In this document: positions 44,016 through 55,218 of the stretch, in pieces
Numbering within the stretch: position 1 is the first letter of the stretch
Layout of the letters: each line of letters starts with the position of its first letter
Assembly: GCF_033568475.1 (NCBI RefSeq)
Contig: NC_133123.1
Span: forward strand, 2,480,001-2,544,000
DNA length: 64,000 bases
From: Henckelia pumila
Taxonomy: Eukaryota > Streptophyta > Magnoliopsida > Lamiales > Gesneriaceae
Direction of reading: 5' to 3'
Notes under the pieces: generated by a model
The model's input: only the letters and a program-made list of their open reading frames with translations
The model's database searches: none
Told to the model about the DNA's origin: nothing
Position numbers and translations under genes: made by a program

Positions 44016-44708
44016 TGTTAGCCCATAAAATAAAATATTATATTATATGAATTAGAGTTCCTTGGCCCAGTTTCTAAAAACCATGTAGTCCAAGTGGTTC
44101 GGCCCACCAGAAATGAAGCCCACAAGACGAAGATCCATCAGTAAGAAATGAAGGGGAAGTCATATTTAAAAGGAATGACCAAATCAAAAACCAGTTGAAA
44201 AGAACGTGGCCCATTTTGAGAGATAGTGGGGTGGAAGTTATGGAATTGGGAACAAATGAGCCGTCTGAAGAGAAGAGCAAACAGACATCATCTCAACAAC
44301 AAACATAGCTATCAAAAAGCTCTGTATTTTCAGTAATCTTTCTGCAGAATTTTCGTACCTTCATCTTATCATTTTCTAGACATTGTAGCGTACATGTTTA
44401 GCTTGTTTTTGCTGGGTTCCTCGAACTATTACAACACTTTCTTTTGTGATTAGTATGACAAACACTTGTCATTTTGAATTTTCAGTAGCAAAGAATCAAT
44501 ATTCGGTTGCTATTAATAATTCGTTTTCTACTTTATTTTAGTTCTTTAGCGTTTTACCAGTGAACTTGAGACCGACGACGGAACCAGGGCTTATTTTCGC
44601 TTGGTTTTAGAAGTTAGATTTTTGCTTTCATTTGTTATTTTCATTTGGCATTCACGTGTCTGACACGCCTGTAATCAACCCGCTCGAGCCAATTTTTGTG
44701 TGCAAACA
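44016..44708 (+). repeat. Gypsy 3' LTR
   Basis: 693 bp, uninterrupted, and the reference for locating the Helitron in the 5' LTR. About ten differences from the 5' LTR lie within the first 160 bp alone. Confidence 0.93.
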
Positions 44709-44713
44709 ATCTT

Positions 44714-45380
44714 ATTATCAGAATTATGACAATATCATATGTTGATTGAACATAAAATAAATCTTACTAATGAGAATGCAATTCAGACATAAAATATTTA
44801 CCAAAAACAAGAATGTGAAAAGCGCATTAAGATCAGAATACAAATTTTGTAGATAATATCATTCACAGAATTTTGCAAAAGATGTAATATAAAAATATTT
44901 CCTTTAAAAACTGCATTGGTCAAACTTCACTTTCACTAGATATTATCACACATTAAAAAGTCAAAAAAAATCAATAAAAAAGAATTATTGTATTGCTACC
45001 AAAAATAAAATCTATATTAATGGGGCTCGTTCGATCTCTAATAAAATTGGCCCGCAAAAAAATCCGTTTTTTTTTTTCGGAAAAGTCATTTGTTTATGTG
45101 TATTTGAAGTCACTCGAATATTATACTATAAAACGTGTTAGAGTTATTTTCCAAAAATGAAATTTGTCTTCGACTCGTTCCCTCAAATATGGACTCACGT
45201 GTCACCTAAAAACAACGACCCTACAACAGCCAAAAAAAAAAAAAAAATGAAAGTCCAACAGTCGTCAAATGAGATTCAACGGCCTTTCTTCAGAATCACT
45301 CATCTGATAGGATTTCGATCCATTTTATTACAACACCTTTATTTTCTCCCCTCCTCTTTCTTGGGTGAATTTTACTTATT
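44714..45380. other. End of the duplicated defensin flank and intergenic DNA
   Basis: 44714-44900 continues the right duplicated flank (gaatgtgaaaagcgcattaa, ttttgcaaaagatgtaatat). The rest is AT-rich and precedes the promoter of the next gene. No gene. Confidence 0.6.
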
Positions 45381-45386
45381 AAATCG

Positions 45387-46650
45387 TATATATAGTAATC
45401 AAGGTCCCTTGTCCTTCTCCCTCCCTTTGATGCCCTCTTACTTGGACTTTCAGAATTCTTGGGGACCTCCATTCCCCATTATTTCCCCACCTTCATCTCT
45501 GGTACGCGATTTTTCTTCTTCCCAGATTATATTTTTTTTTCCCATTCTCCCCTTGTGCATGGTTTCTCGATCGTTTTCACTTTGTTCTTTGCGTCGAATT
45601 CATCGTATGTTTATAGGTGATTTGGATATATGTAACTAGTGCTTGAAAATGGTTGGCATTTCTTATACGCGCTAATTTTTGTTAAAGACAAACGATTGAA
45701 ATCAAGGCAGTGATGATCGCGTGTATTTTCGTAAATTACTGGACTGTGTAATGCAATTTGCGATAGTTATATAATGTATATGTTTTCTCACGATCTTCGC
45801 ATTCGCCTGCCTGTTACTCATTGGAACAGGGTTTATGATATTCCTTCTCTTGCATAGATCACAGAGCGCGGGTTAGGGAACAGCGGTTTGGCTTGAATGG
45901 TATTATATGTTATTTGAACAGCTCTTCCCGTCTTGATTTCACGGCAGATCTTCCGAACCTAATCAATGGAGAACTAAAGTCCTTACATATTAATTAATGT
46001 TTCTGAAGTTCTTAGTTATTTCTAGGCTCTTGTTCTAAATTAGAAAAAAGGTTTGCAAGGTGATCGAAGAAAAGTTGGCGAAGCCATGAGAATCACTTGG
46101 AGAACCAGAAACCATCATAATCATTGAGAAAAGCCAGTATTTAGAATCACGGTGTCCTTAAATTTCTTGGGCAAACAACTAGTGATACTACCAATTGTTT
46201 TTGTTCTAAAAAGGCTGGTGGGAATTGGGATTAGTATTGTCTTGACTAAATCTGAGTAATGCACAAGCAACAATGATAAAGAGATCTCCGAATAAATGAG
46301 AATTTTGCCTTCAAATGTCTATTCTGGATGATGATCCGAAATACTTGTCTGACTATATACTGCTGGTTAGTCATGTTGCTTATTTTCGTGAAATTTTGAA
46401 ATTCTGGTTTCTTTTCTAAACATTTATTTCAATAATCTCTCCAAAAAGTTTCCGCAGAAGCCTCGATTCTCAGGTCCGGTTTGAACTTCACTTGCTTAAA
46501 CACGTGTAGTATGATCTTATCAAATGCTAGGGGATACATTTTACCTGTTTGAATTTTCAGAATTTAATTTTCATATGATTCCTGATATTCATGTTGAGCT
46601 GTCTTCTGTTAGGTGTCATGTGATGAAAAAAATTCATTGAATCTACAACA
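45387..46650 (+). promoter_or_regulatory. Probable promoter and intron-split 5' UTR of the transglycosylase-like gene
   Basis: TATATATA at 45387-45394 is followed by a CT-rich leader typical of plant 5' UTRs. A donor (ctctg/gtacgc, 45502) and an acceptor (ttctgttag/gtgtc, 46612) could remove a 1.1-kb leader intron, bringing the ATG at 46651 close to the leader. Inferred only from sequence signals. Confidence 0.4.
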
Positions 46651-49633
46651 ATGGCATCGGTCAGCTTCAAATACTGGGATGACTGTGTGGATCCTCTAGA
46701 CTTGGACTCAATGTGGGCAGATCCTGATGTAAAAGCAGAGTGGCTCAACGTCGGAGAGACCAAGGGATCGAAGGTCCATCTCTCACGTGATCCTGATGGT
46801 CAGCCTTATTTAACACAGACAGAGATGAAGGTAAAGTCAACCAAATCTCTATCAGGATATCACCATACTGAAATAGCTATCTTGCCTCCAACAAATAAGT
46901 TTTCTGCCAGAATAAAAATCTAACCTCTGCGCTCTGAATAATGACACGTTGCAGGCTGTGGCTGGAATCATTGTCCGAAGGCATTTTGTCTCGCAGATAG
47001 ATTCGGTACGATAACTCAAATGCAATTATGGTGAAACAACAATTTTGTTAAGTTGATGTTCAGGGAATAAAATTTTAACCTAACTGAGATTATTAGACAT
47101 GGGATAATCTAGCCATTTGAATATGTATCTTTGTAAAAAAAAAAATTCTTTATTTAGAACCTATCACCATTTTGCAGCCTAGCATTAAAACGTGATCTAG
47201 AAACTTAGTTAAAACTAGATCAGTTTCTATCTTAGTGTTTAGTCTGTCATTTATTTGTGCTTCATAGGACATGCTTTGTGCTATTGCCGAGCTTGAAAGT
47301 GATAGGCAGCCTCTTGCCACAAGGTATAACAAAAAATCCAAAGAGGTCAATGTTGGTGTCATGCAATTGTCTCCTAAAACTGCAGAATGGCTGATCAGGT
47401 GCCAATTACTCTAAGACACTGATTGGATCTTTATCTTCAAATTGAAACCGGAACACGAGTTAAAATTGTGTTTGCATGCAGAGATCAGGGTTACCGGACC
47501 TATGAAATGGATGTGGATTCAAAACTTCTATACAAGCCTTTTGTGAATGTTTATCTTGCTGCGTCCTATTTAAAATGGCTATCAAATGTCGATCAAAAGT
47601 AAGTTGGTAAAGAGGGAATTAATTCCTCAGTGTAGTTATTTCTATCCCTCTCCCTTTTTTTTTTTTTTTTTTCCCTTTTTACTTTTTCTTTCCGTTTGCA
47701 CTGTTTGCCATCCTTCGAATAAATTTTCCTGAACCTAAGCTTAACATTTAAAAAATAATTGTATTTTAGAGAAAGAAGTGAAGAGTTCATGGTAAGGGCT
47801 TATAAAGGGGGTATGAAGAAGGCTGCCCACAAGTCAACTTTGCAATACTGGAATAAGTATCTCTCAGTCAGGGAAAGCCTTCCATCCAGGTATCTACTCT
47901 CCTTAGGGAGATGCTAAACTTATAAATCGCTAAGATAAGCTTTTTAATAACTAATATCAGCTCGATCTTATGTAGATTTATTCTGATAAAGTTGAAGGTT
48001 ATATCATCTACTGAACTATGCCTATACTAATTTTCAGAAAAATTTTTGGGGTTGGATCTGTGCCTGATGCTCCTTCAGCCTCTGCCTCGTCTGATCCTGG
48101 TTCTCCAAGGAAAGGTATTCCGGATAGTAAAATTTATGCCTCTGCTCGGTAGTACTGTATGGATATTACAATCTTGACATACAAAATTTATTATTTCTAT
48201 GCAGCAAGTGACGGGCTAGTGCATGAATGCACATAATCTAACCCCTTTCCTATCTTTTCAGTTAATATCTGTATGACTAGTAAATCAAGCTACTCCTCCT
48301 TACTTATTCTACGCAAAGGTGCAGGTCCAATCAAAACGACATGGGACTCAAGAACCTCCCCTGAAGACATGGAGCGTATGTGGAATAATCCTAATGTAAA
48401 CAAGGAATGGAACAAATCTGGTGAGAAACAAGGAAAAGTGCGATTCTCTCATGACGCGGAGAGGCGCCCTTATCTTTCTCGAGTCGAATTAAAGGTCAGA
48501 ATGCAGACAGCATAGTTCCTTTACTTCTTGGATAAGTTATGAAAACTTTGATGATCTTTCCGTATTCTCTTGGATAAGTTGTGATAATGATAGTGGTTCT
48601 ATTTTTTGTAGGCAGTCGCAGAAATCATTTTGGGAAAGCACTTCAGTACCAAAGGAGTGAAACCTGTCGGTATTCAAGTTGCTTTCCAAATTTATGTGAA
48701 ATTCTGTTTTGTATATCATGCAACAAGTTATTGCAAGTCAACATGTGAGATATGGCCAGTTGAGTTTCTACAAAAGAAGTACATAAAGGAAATGAAAGAA
48801 CCAATTAACTAAGTTCAATAGATTTTAAACACTGGATGTATCGTGATTATTTGTCTAGGCTTTAGTTCTTGAGCAAAAATCTAGATCGTAGCCATGTACA
48901 GGACAGGATATCAGTATTGATAAACAGTGCATGTATGAAATTCTTCCACAGTTTGTTTTATGTGCTATCGCCGAGATGGTTAGCATGCGGTTCATGAATG
49001 GAATTGGGCAAAGAACAGGACTTATGGGAATTGACTATCCCACGGCACGATGGCTTTATATGTATGTACACTGAATTCACATAAAACTAATGATTATACA
49101 CACAAAATCCTCCAAAGTGTAATCTTGATTAGGTTTCAATTGATATTTTCGAGATGGATTCTTAAATTACGGGGTCCTATGTCAGGGACTTGGGCCACAA
49201 AAGCTACGAAGTTGAGTCGGTTGAAGATCTTACCAAACCTTTTGTTTCCATGTACTTTGGTGCAGCCTATATGGCTTGGTTATCAGAATACGATAGCAGG
49301 TATGCTTCTCTCTTATAATGCTACCAAATATTATTTTTGCAATTATGTTGTTTTCTTTTCAATCCAGAATCAACATGTTGATCTTGATTAATCATCAGAG
49401 AAAGGAGTCCGGAATTTGTCGTTCAGGCCTATCTTTCTGGGCCGCAGAATGTAAACCTTCAAGAAACCGGTCCTCTATGGCATAAGTTTCAGGAAACATT
49501 AACCCGCTACGAGGATAATAAGAAGTGAGGCTCGTACAATTTTGTTGGTATCGATTAAGCTTTATTTTTATGTTCATATTCTGATAAACCAAGTTTTTCT
49601 TATAGGGAACAAGGCAGCTGCATCATTCTGTGA
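46651..49633 (+). CDS. Plant lytic-transglycosylase (SLT)-like protein with internal duplication, 12 exons
   Basis: Exons: 46651-46830, 46955-47005, 47268-47398, 47482-47598, 47770-47889, 48038-48114, 48319-48494 (start could be 48325), 48612-48665, 48952-49061, 49186-49299, 49399-49524, 49606-49633. 427 residues, all phases consistent. Each half has a WD..MW..P.V..EW..GE.. preface followed by a lysozyme-fold SLT-like domain. Half 1 has AIAELESDRQP (candidate catalytic Glu87), VGVMQLSPKTAEWL and NVYLAASYLKWL, the order seen in bacterial soluble lytic transglycosylases. Half 2 has AIAEMVSMRF, with Val312 at the catalytic position, then GLMGIDYPTARWL and MYFGAAYMAWL. Exons 1-5 and 7-11 correspond one to one, with exon 6 (SVPDAPSASASSDPG) as linker. 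No signal peptide is seen. The family is conserved in plants; its substrate is unknown to me. Confidence 0.82.
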
Positions 49634-50159
49634 TATTGGAGTCTGACTTCACATCTTGAGGTATACTGAAGCATATACATGTTATTTAAGTTGCTGTTTC
49701 TTTTATTTTCTTTTGTAAGTCACGTCACTGTTTAATTGTCATTTTCACTTTTACTTGAGAGTACAATGTAGTCTTTGAAAATCTCTACACTTATTTTCTG
49801 CTTGTCCCCACAAAAAAATATGGCATTGATAAACAAGTTTTGCTGTTATAGTCCGATGTAGAGTTTATCAGTTTATGCAGATGACTTGTAACTCATAAGT
49901 CATAACTCATTTTCTAAGATTGGTCTTTTTAAAAAAAAGTATATAGATATATGTGTGCATACTATTAATTGAAGTTAAACATTTTATAATTAACTTTTGG
50001 TATGTTGCTGAAGTTTTTCATAATTCCCAAAATATTTTTTAACCACAATATCTCATATTTTAAAATCTCTTTATCTATATTTTATTTCTATCATTTCAAT
50101 TTCAAATACACAAACTCCGACGGTAATATTATGACATGAGTCTCCTATTTGGCCAACAA

Positions 50160-50226
<67 letters not shown>

Positions 50227-50266
50227 TATAATGAATTTGCCTACTAGTTTGGTTTAAATTTTGTTT
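49634..50266. other. 3' flank and AT-rich repeat DNA
   Basis: 3' UTR of the transglycosylase-like gene, then AT-rich sequence including a pure (AT)n run at about 50169-50230. No gene. Confidence 0.6.
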
Positions 50267-51002
50267 TCTTTTGTTTTGTTTTTTTCAATCTAAATTTCGA
50301 TATTTCAAATTGTAGTTTAATTCTTCGGTAATATTTACAATTATAATATTACTCATATTTGAATATAAATCAAATTAATTTAAAAATATTATATAAGCAT
50401 GCAACGCGTGCATCAATACACTAGTAATTATAATGAAGCGCTGGTATTTGAGATCCCTTTGGGAAGCTCTCGAGGCTTGATCTCGAGGAAATCGAACTAA
50501 TGTTCTTTTGTTTTTCGTTTTGTTTTGTTTTTAAATTTTGATATTTCAAATTGTAGTTTAATTTTTCGATAATATTTACAATTATAATATTACTCATACT
50601 TGAATATAAATCAAATTAATTAAAAATATTATACAAGCGTGCAAAACGTGTATCGATACACTGGTAATTATAATAAAACACTGGTATTTGAGATCTCTCA
50701 TGGGAAGCCTCGACTCTTGAGGCTTGATCTCAAGGAAATCGAACTAATGTTCTTTTGTTTTGTTTTGTTTTATTTTGTTTTTTTTTTTCTAAATTTCGAT
50801 ATTTAAATTGCAGTTTCATTCTTTGATAATATTTACAACTATAATATTACTCATATTTAAATATAAATCAAATTAATTAAAAAATATTATACAAACATGC
50901 AACGCATGTATCGATACACTAATCCTTATAATAAAGTGGTGATATTTGAGATCCTTCATGGGAAGCCTCGACTCTTGAGGCTTGATCTCAAGGAAATCGA
51001 AA
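50267..51002 (+). repeat. Three ~240-bp tandem repeats, each containing a Helitron 3' end
   Basis: Units start with ttcttttg at 50267, 50503 and 50750 (periods 236 and 247). Each contains a hairpin word (gcatgcaacgcgtgc in unit 1; gcgtgcaaaacgtg and catgcaacgcatg in 2 and 3) followed by atacactagt, atacactggt or atacactaat. Unit 1 has the canonical Helitron terminus CTAG|T at 50421-50425; in the others it is mutated. Each unit also carries the downstream gaggcttgatctc(a/g)aggaaatcga segment. No upstream Helitron start was identified. Confidence 0.75.
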
Positions 51003-52312
51003 GACTCGTACATTCCCTCTCGCTCCTAATACGGTGTACCATTCTTGGACCTACTCCAGAAAGCTTATTTGGATTTAGACTTATTATTTAAATGGATAAG
51101 GCCGAGCCTAAAAGGCCCCTAACCTATCAGAAACTTAAATGGCCACCAAATATTAGCCCAATAATGAATTGGGTATCGCTAAAATTTTTAGACGAATATT
51201 CAATATTCTTCCTTTGATGATTTGTAGTGACTTTGACACTTTGTGGGTTTTAATTTTGCTTATCATAATAATTATGCCATGGATTTAATTCTGTTCCTTT
51301 AAAACTGTTGGTTAAACATAAAATTCATTTTTTTGGGTATAAATATAGAAGCCATGAATTGCAAAGTCTAATCCTTATTCCTTACAAGACAAATAATCCA
51401 ACCGTCCATTAACATTTTATTAGTAATTTCGTTGAAAAGTCGTTTTGTTAGTTGCCACGAAAATAAGGTCTCTTGCAAGTAAAATCAATAACGTGGCATC
51501 GAAACCAAGAATGAAACTAAAAATTATTATTAAAAGTTTACCATGGAGTATTGACCAATTTCATTTTAAAAAATTAAATGTTTTGACATTTTTTTTCTTG
51601 CTAAGTTATTCAATGAGAAAACATTGAAAATGACTTATCAAGGTCTCGTTCGTATTCTGTCGGCAAATGATAATTTTGAATAATTCCACATTGGTTATTG
51701 ATTTGTATATTACATAGAAAAATAATGTATTAAACTAGGGTTTTATATTTGTGCCGAAGAATTTACATTTAAAGAAAATGTTAATAATTAGGATTTTAAT
51801 TGACTCAGTGTATCAAGATTTGAAGGGAAAAACCTAAAAGACATAAATAAAAAAAAAAACCCTTAAAATTTCCTTCATTTTTTAAATAAAATTCTGGCAC
51901 CCTCGGATAGAGATTTTTATTCCCAATCTTTTTGAAATTCGGCGTCTAACATACTATTATTTTTACATGTGGTGTGTTTTTTTGATAGGGACGTTGATAC
52001 AATTAAGCAAGATTTGAGATCAATCGTTCTAATTACAATAGCATCATAAAATGTTTGGAAGATTGATTTATATATATATATATATATATATGTAAAGAAA
52101 TTTGAATGATAGATTTAAATTATTTTTTATTCCAACTTTCTCGTCTCAAAGTAACAGAAAGGTTTTTCACCCTAGAAAATAAAAAAAAAACATGGGACAT
52201 ATTCAAACATATATAAAAAAAATGTAAACGTGTATTTATTTCATATAAGATTTATCATACACCAATAAATGTTGTGATAATTGTTTCATATAACTGATAA
52301 CAAATATCACAA

Positions 52313-52352
<40 letters not shown>

Positions 52353-52759
52353 TTGTCATATAATGCAATCTAAGAATCCATATAAAAGAAAATACACATG
52401 ACGACTCTTTTATAACCATTAGATTAGATTAGAGGTCGCAGCGCTGCCCTGTAGGCTGTAGCTAGCATCCAAGCGCTGCTGATCATAATTAATCATTAAG
52501 GTATAGATAAGTTTAATCAATAAATTGTTGACTAAATTAGTTATGATAGCTAAAGTCTAAATTATTGTCCTGTGCGAGAGAGACGTGTGGCCCATCTACT
52601 AGATATTATATATTCCTAATGCCTTAAATGCCATTTAATAAGTGTGTTAGTTACAATTTTTTCATGATGATTTTTAATAATTTTTCAACTATTATACATA
52701 AAGTATGAATAAAATAAGAATTAGTTATCGTAAAAGAGAGATAATTAACTTATTATGCA
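51003..52759. other. AT-rich intergenic DNA with AT microsatellites
   Basis: No gene. (AT)n runs at about 52069-52091 and 52317-52347. Low-complexity ORFs only. Confidence 0.6.
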
Positions 52760-52982
52760 AGCCAATCCCTCTCTCTCACTGCGCCGTGGAGAAATGAAAC
52801 CATCACCCCCTTGGTCACTCGAGTACCATTATTGCTGCATCTGAAAGCACAGCTCGTCTCCAGATTCGGGGAATTTCTGCCTTAATTGTGTTCGCGGAAT
52901 CAATGATGCATGTGGCGCGGTTGGTTGCAAGCAAGATAAGCTTCGTTTGAATCAATTGTGCTGGAGATGGTTTGATGTTGAG
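52760..52982 (+). promoter_or_regulatory. Probable 5'-UTR exon of the PB1-Raf kinase gene
   Basis: CT-rich start (ccctctctctcactgcgcc), then non-repetitive sequence ending in a donor (gatgttgag/gtaatc at 52983). The next acceptor before the coding exon is tgtgtttcag at 54981, giving a 2-kb leader intron. Short upstream ATGs are present. Inferred from splice signals and composition. Confidence 0.5.
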
Positions 52983-55218
52983 GTAATCACTTGCAGACTT
53001 AAGTTTTAAGTATCTTTGGATTTTCTGATAATTGAAAGCAAATTTTAGCTTGATTAGGAAATAAATCAGAGCTCGATGATTCCTAGAACAGGTTTGAAGC
53101 TAAGTTTCACGAATTGGAATGATTTAAACTCTTTAATGTTTCGAATTTAATGATTTTGATGAATACTGGTTCGGTGTTAAATTATTGACTAAGTTATCCA
53201 TATATCTATTTGTTAAAGGAATTTTTATTTTTATTTTTAAAAAAATAGAATTTTGAGCTTGTACAAGTTGAAGTGTTTTGAAACGTATGTGACCATTTCC
53301 ATTTTAGTATTATTTTTGGAAGGATTCGTAATCATGAATTGGATATCTACGTGGTTGATATGTGTTTTATTTCTTACTATATGTATATATTGTCCGTGAC
53401 TTATATTGTTCGGTACCGGTGTTCAATTCTGCATCTGCGGCGTCTGAGAATTACTTGTGGTTCACTATTAGTCCATATGCTGCATGTATCAAGGTGCACG
53501 CAGGCCTTTGTTTCTTAATGGTCAACACTCCTCCGACATCTGTTTTCTGATGTCATGCTGCTTGTATTACATTGCATAAGTCACCTCTTGTTTTCCTTAG
53601 CTACATGATAAGATTCTCACTGTATTTTGTTGATATCTTTCTTTGGAAACTACATGTGCACGGAGTGTTACACATTCGCTTTGAGATTTACAAAATTATC
53701 CCAGCGTTTTATTTGGAAAAAATATATCAAAAATGCATGTAAGATAATTATGTAATTTCAAATGCAACGTGTAATCCAATGTGTATACCCCCGTTCACAT
53801 GTAGCAGAACACTTTTTCTTTTGGCATTCCGACATTTTGTCTGCATTTAGTATTTGTTATTTCACAGTTGTATCATAATTCTCGTGGTCGATTTAATGTT
53901 TGGACTTAGGGTTCACACTGGGTTTTAGCTGATCGTTGTTAAACTCCAGGTAATACTTCAAATAAAAATGAAGTTGAGTAAATGCATGAGACAGTCAGGG
54001 ATGGTGGGAATGTAGAAATCTTAATTCGTGGGCCTTGGATTTTTATTCATGTGTTATTGGAATTTATAGTTTTGTTTTATTAAAGCAAATTTTATTCAGT
54101 GGGCAACCTATCTTTAGGATTTTTAAATCTCTTTGTGCTTTATGTAATGTTATATTATTTATTTAATTTATTTGATTCAATCAGCTAATAGAGTAAAATA
54201 TTTTTTAAAGCAAAATCAATTCCAAGTTTGTTTATTTGGATTTTAAAATTATGGGAGATCGAACACTTAGCATATTTTAAAGGAAAATTTTATTCAGAAA
54301 CTAGCAAGTTAGGATGGGCTCATTTAGAAAACCCACAAGATTTTTATAAACGACTCGATAAATTCGAGAACTCAATATTTGACTTGAGTGAACAGTGAAG
54401 TAATTCGGGCCTACAAGATTTGTTTGTTCTTAGGCACAATTATAGAAATATATTTGTTTTGTCAATCAGTTGGTAACTACGGTTCTTATAGGCTCTCTCG
54501 ATCAATAATATTTTACTGTTCATGAGTTTGGTTCCTGAAAATGGAGTTCCTATCGTGGTGAATAATATTATAACTTGCATGTTCCTATCGTGGAGTTCCT
54601 ATCGGTCCAAACCATTGTATTCAAACAGTATTGGTCTCCTCATGTAAAACTTGCTAAAACTGATGATCAACTGATTATGATTTTCTGTGTATCTCTATGC
54701 ATAATATTACAATGCTAGTTTTTCCAGAACATTTTGTTATTGATTGCGTCTGAATTAGTGTTTGTGTTGATGGTTTTTAATTGCTTGTTGGAATTTTACA
54801 AAAATTTTAAAGCTTTTTGAATCAGATGTAAATTGGAATTGAGCATTGGATAATCCTTGCATGGTTTGTAGCATTTTAAGGATTCTCCGGGCCCCATTGT
54901 TGTGTATTTAGTTACTGCATCAAAGTCTTTACCATGTACAAAAGGCTAATGCAAATATTCCTTTTTTGCAATGTGTTTCAGGAACTCTGCTGTTGTTAAG
55001 TGTTTCCTGTATCTCGACATTAGCCAGAATGTTATCGAACTTTTACATTTATGTATAGCGTAAAGATCAGTGAACTTGTTTTCAAGTTTGTTCTTTTCTT
55101 TGTGGTGAGGATTGTGGTGCTTCTCCGTGACTTTTGTAAGCTACACACGACACCGTGGCGTCAAAAGTTTTTCCAGTTGAATCTGCATTTGGACAAGGAG
55201 AAATTCTGTAATTTTAAT

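Larger units (their letters stand above)
27200..44708 (+). mobile_element. 17.5-kb Ty3/Gypsy retrotransposon, Tat lineage, with nested insertions
   Basis: Bounded by LTRs (27200-29152 and 44016-44708) that start TGTTAGCCC and end GCAAACA, with perfect 5-bp duplications atctt (27195-27199, 44709-44713). Domain order gag, protease, RT, RNase H, a second archaeal-type RNase H, then integrase: this dual RNase H marks the Tat (Ogre/Retand-like) lineage. An antisense gene lies between pol and the 3' LTR. LTRs differ at many positions and every sense frame has stops, so it is old and inactive. Inside are a Helitron (5' LTR), a foreign solo LTR (gag) and a 1.75-kb tandem duplication. It interrupts the right copy of the duplicated defensin flank. 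Confidence 0.94.

Noticed and set aside
27200-44708. Endogenous pararetrovirus
   Set aside because: LTRs with 5-bp duplications, an integrase and an aRNH domain identify a Tat-type retrotransposon; no movement-protein or viral coat motif was seen.
45157-45639. 160-codon open frame
   Set aside because: It crosses the probable TATA box and CT-rich leader of the next gene, and has poly-Lys and low-complexity content without a domain.
50267-51002. CRISPR-like regular repeats
   Set aside because: The units are about 240 bp and eukaryotic in context, with Helitron termini; there are no short repeats with unique spacers.
55051-55218. In-frame upstream ATG adding 56 residues with a hydrophobic segment to the kinase
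   Set aside because: The stretch reads like translated leader, lies just after the leader-intron acceptor, and the family N terminus begins at MEPSK.
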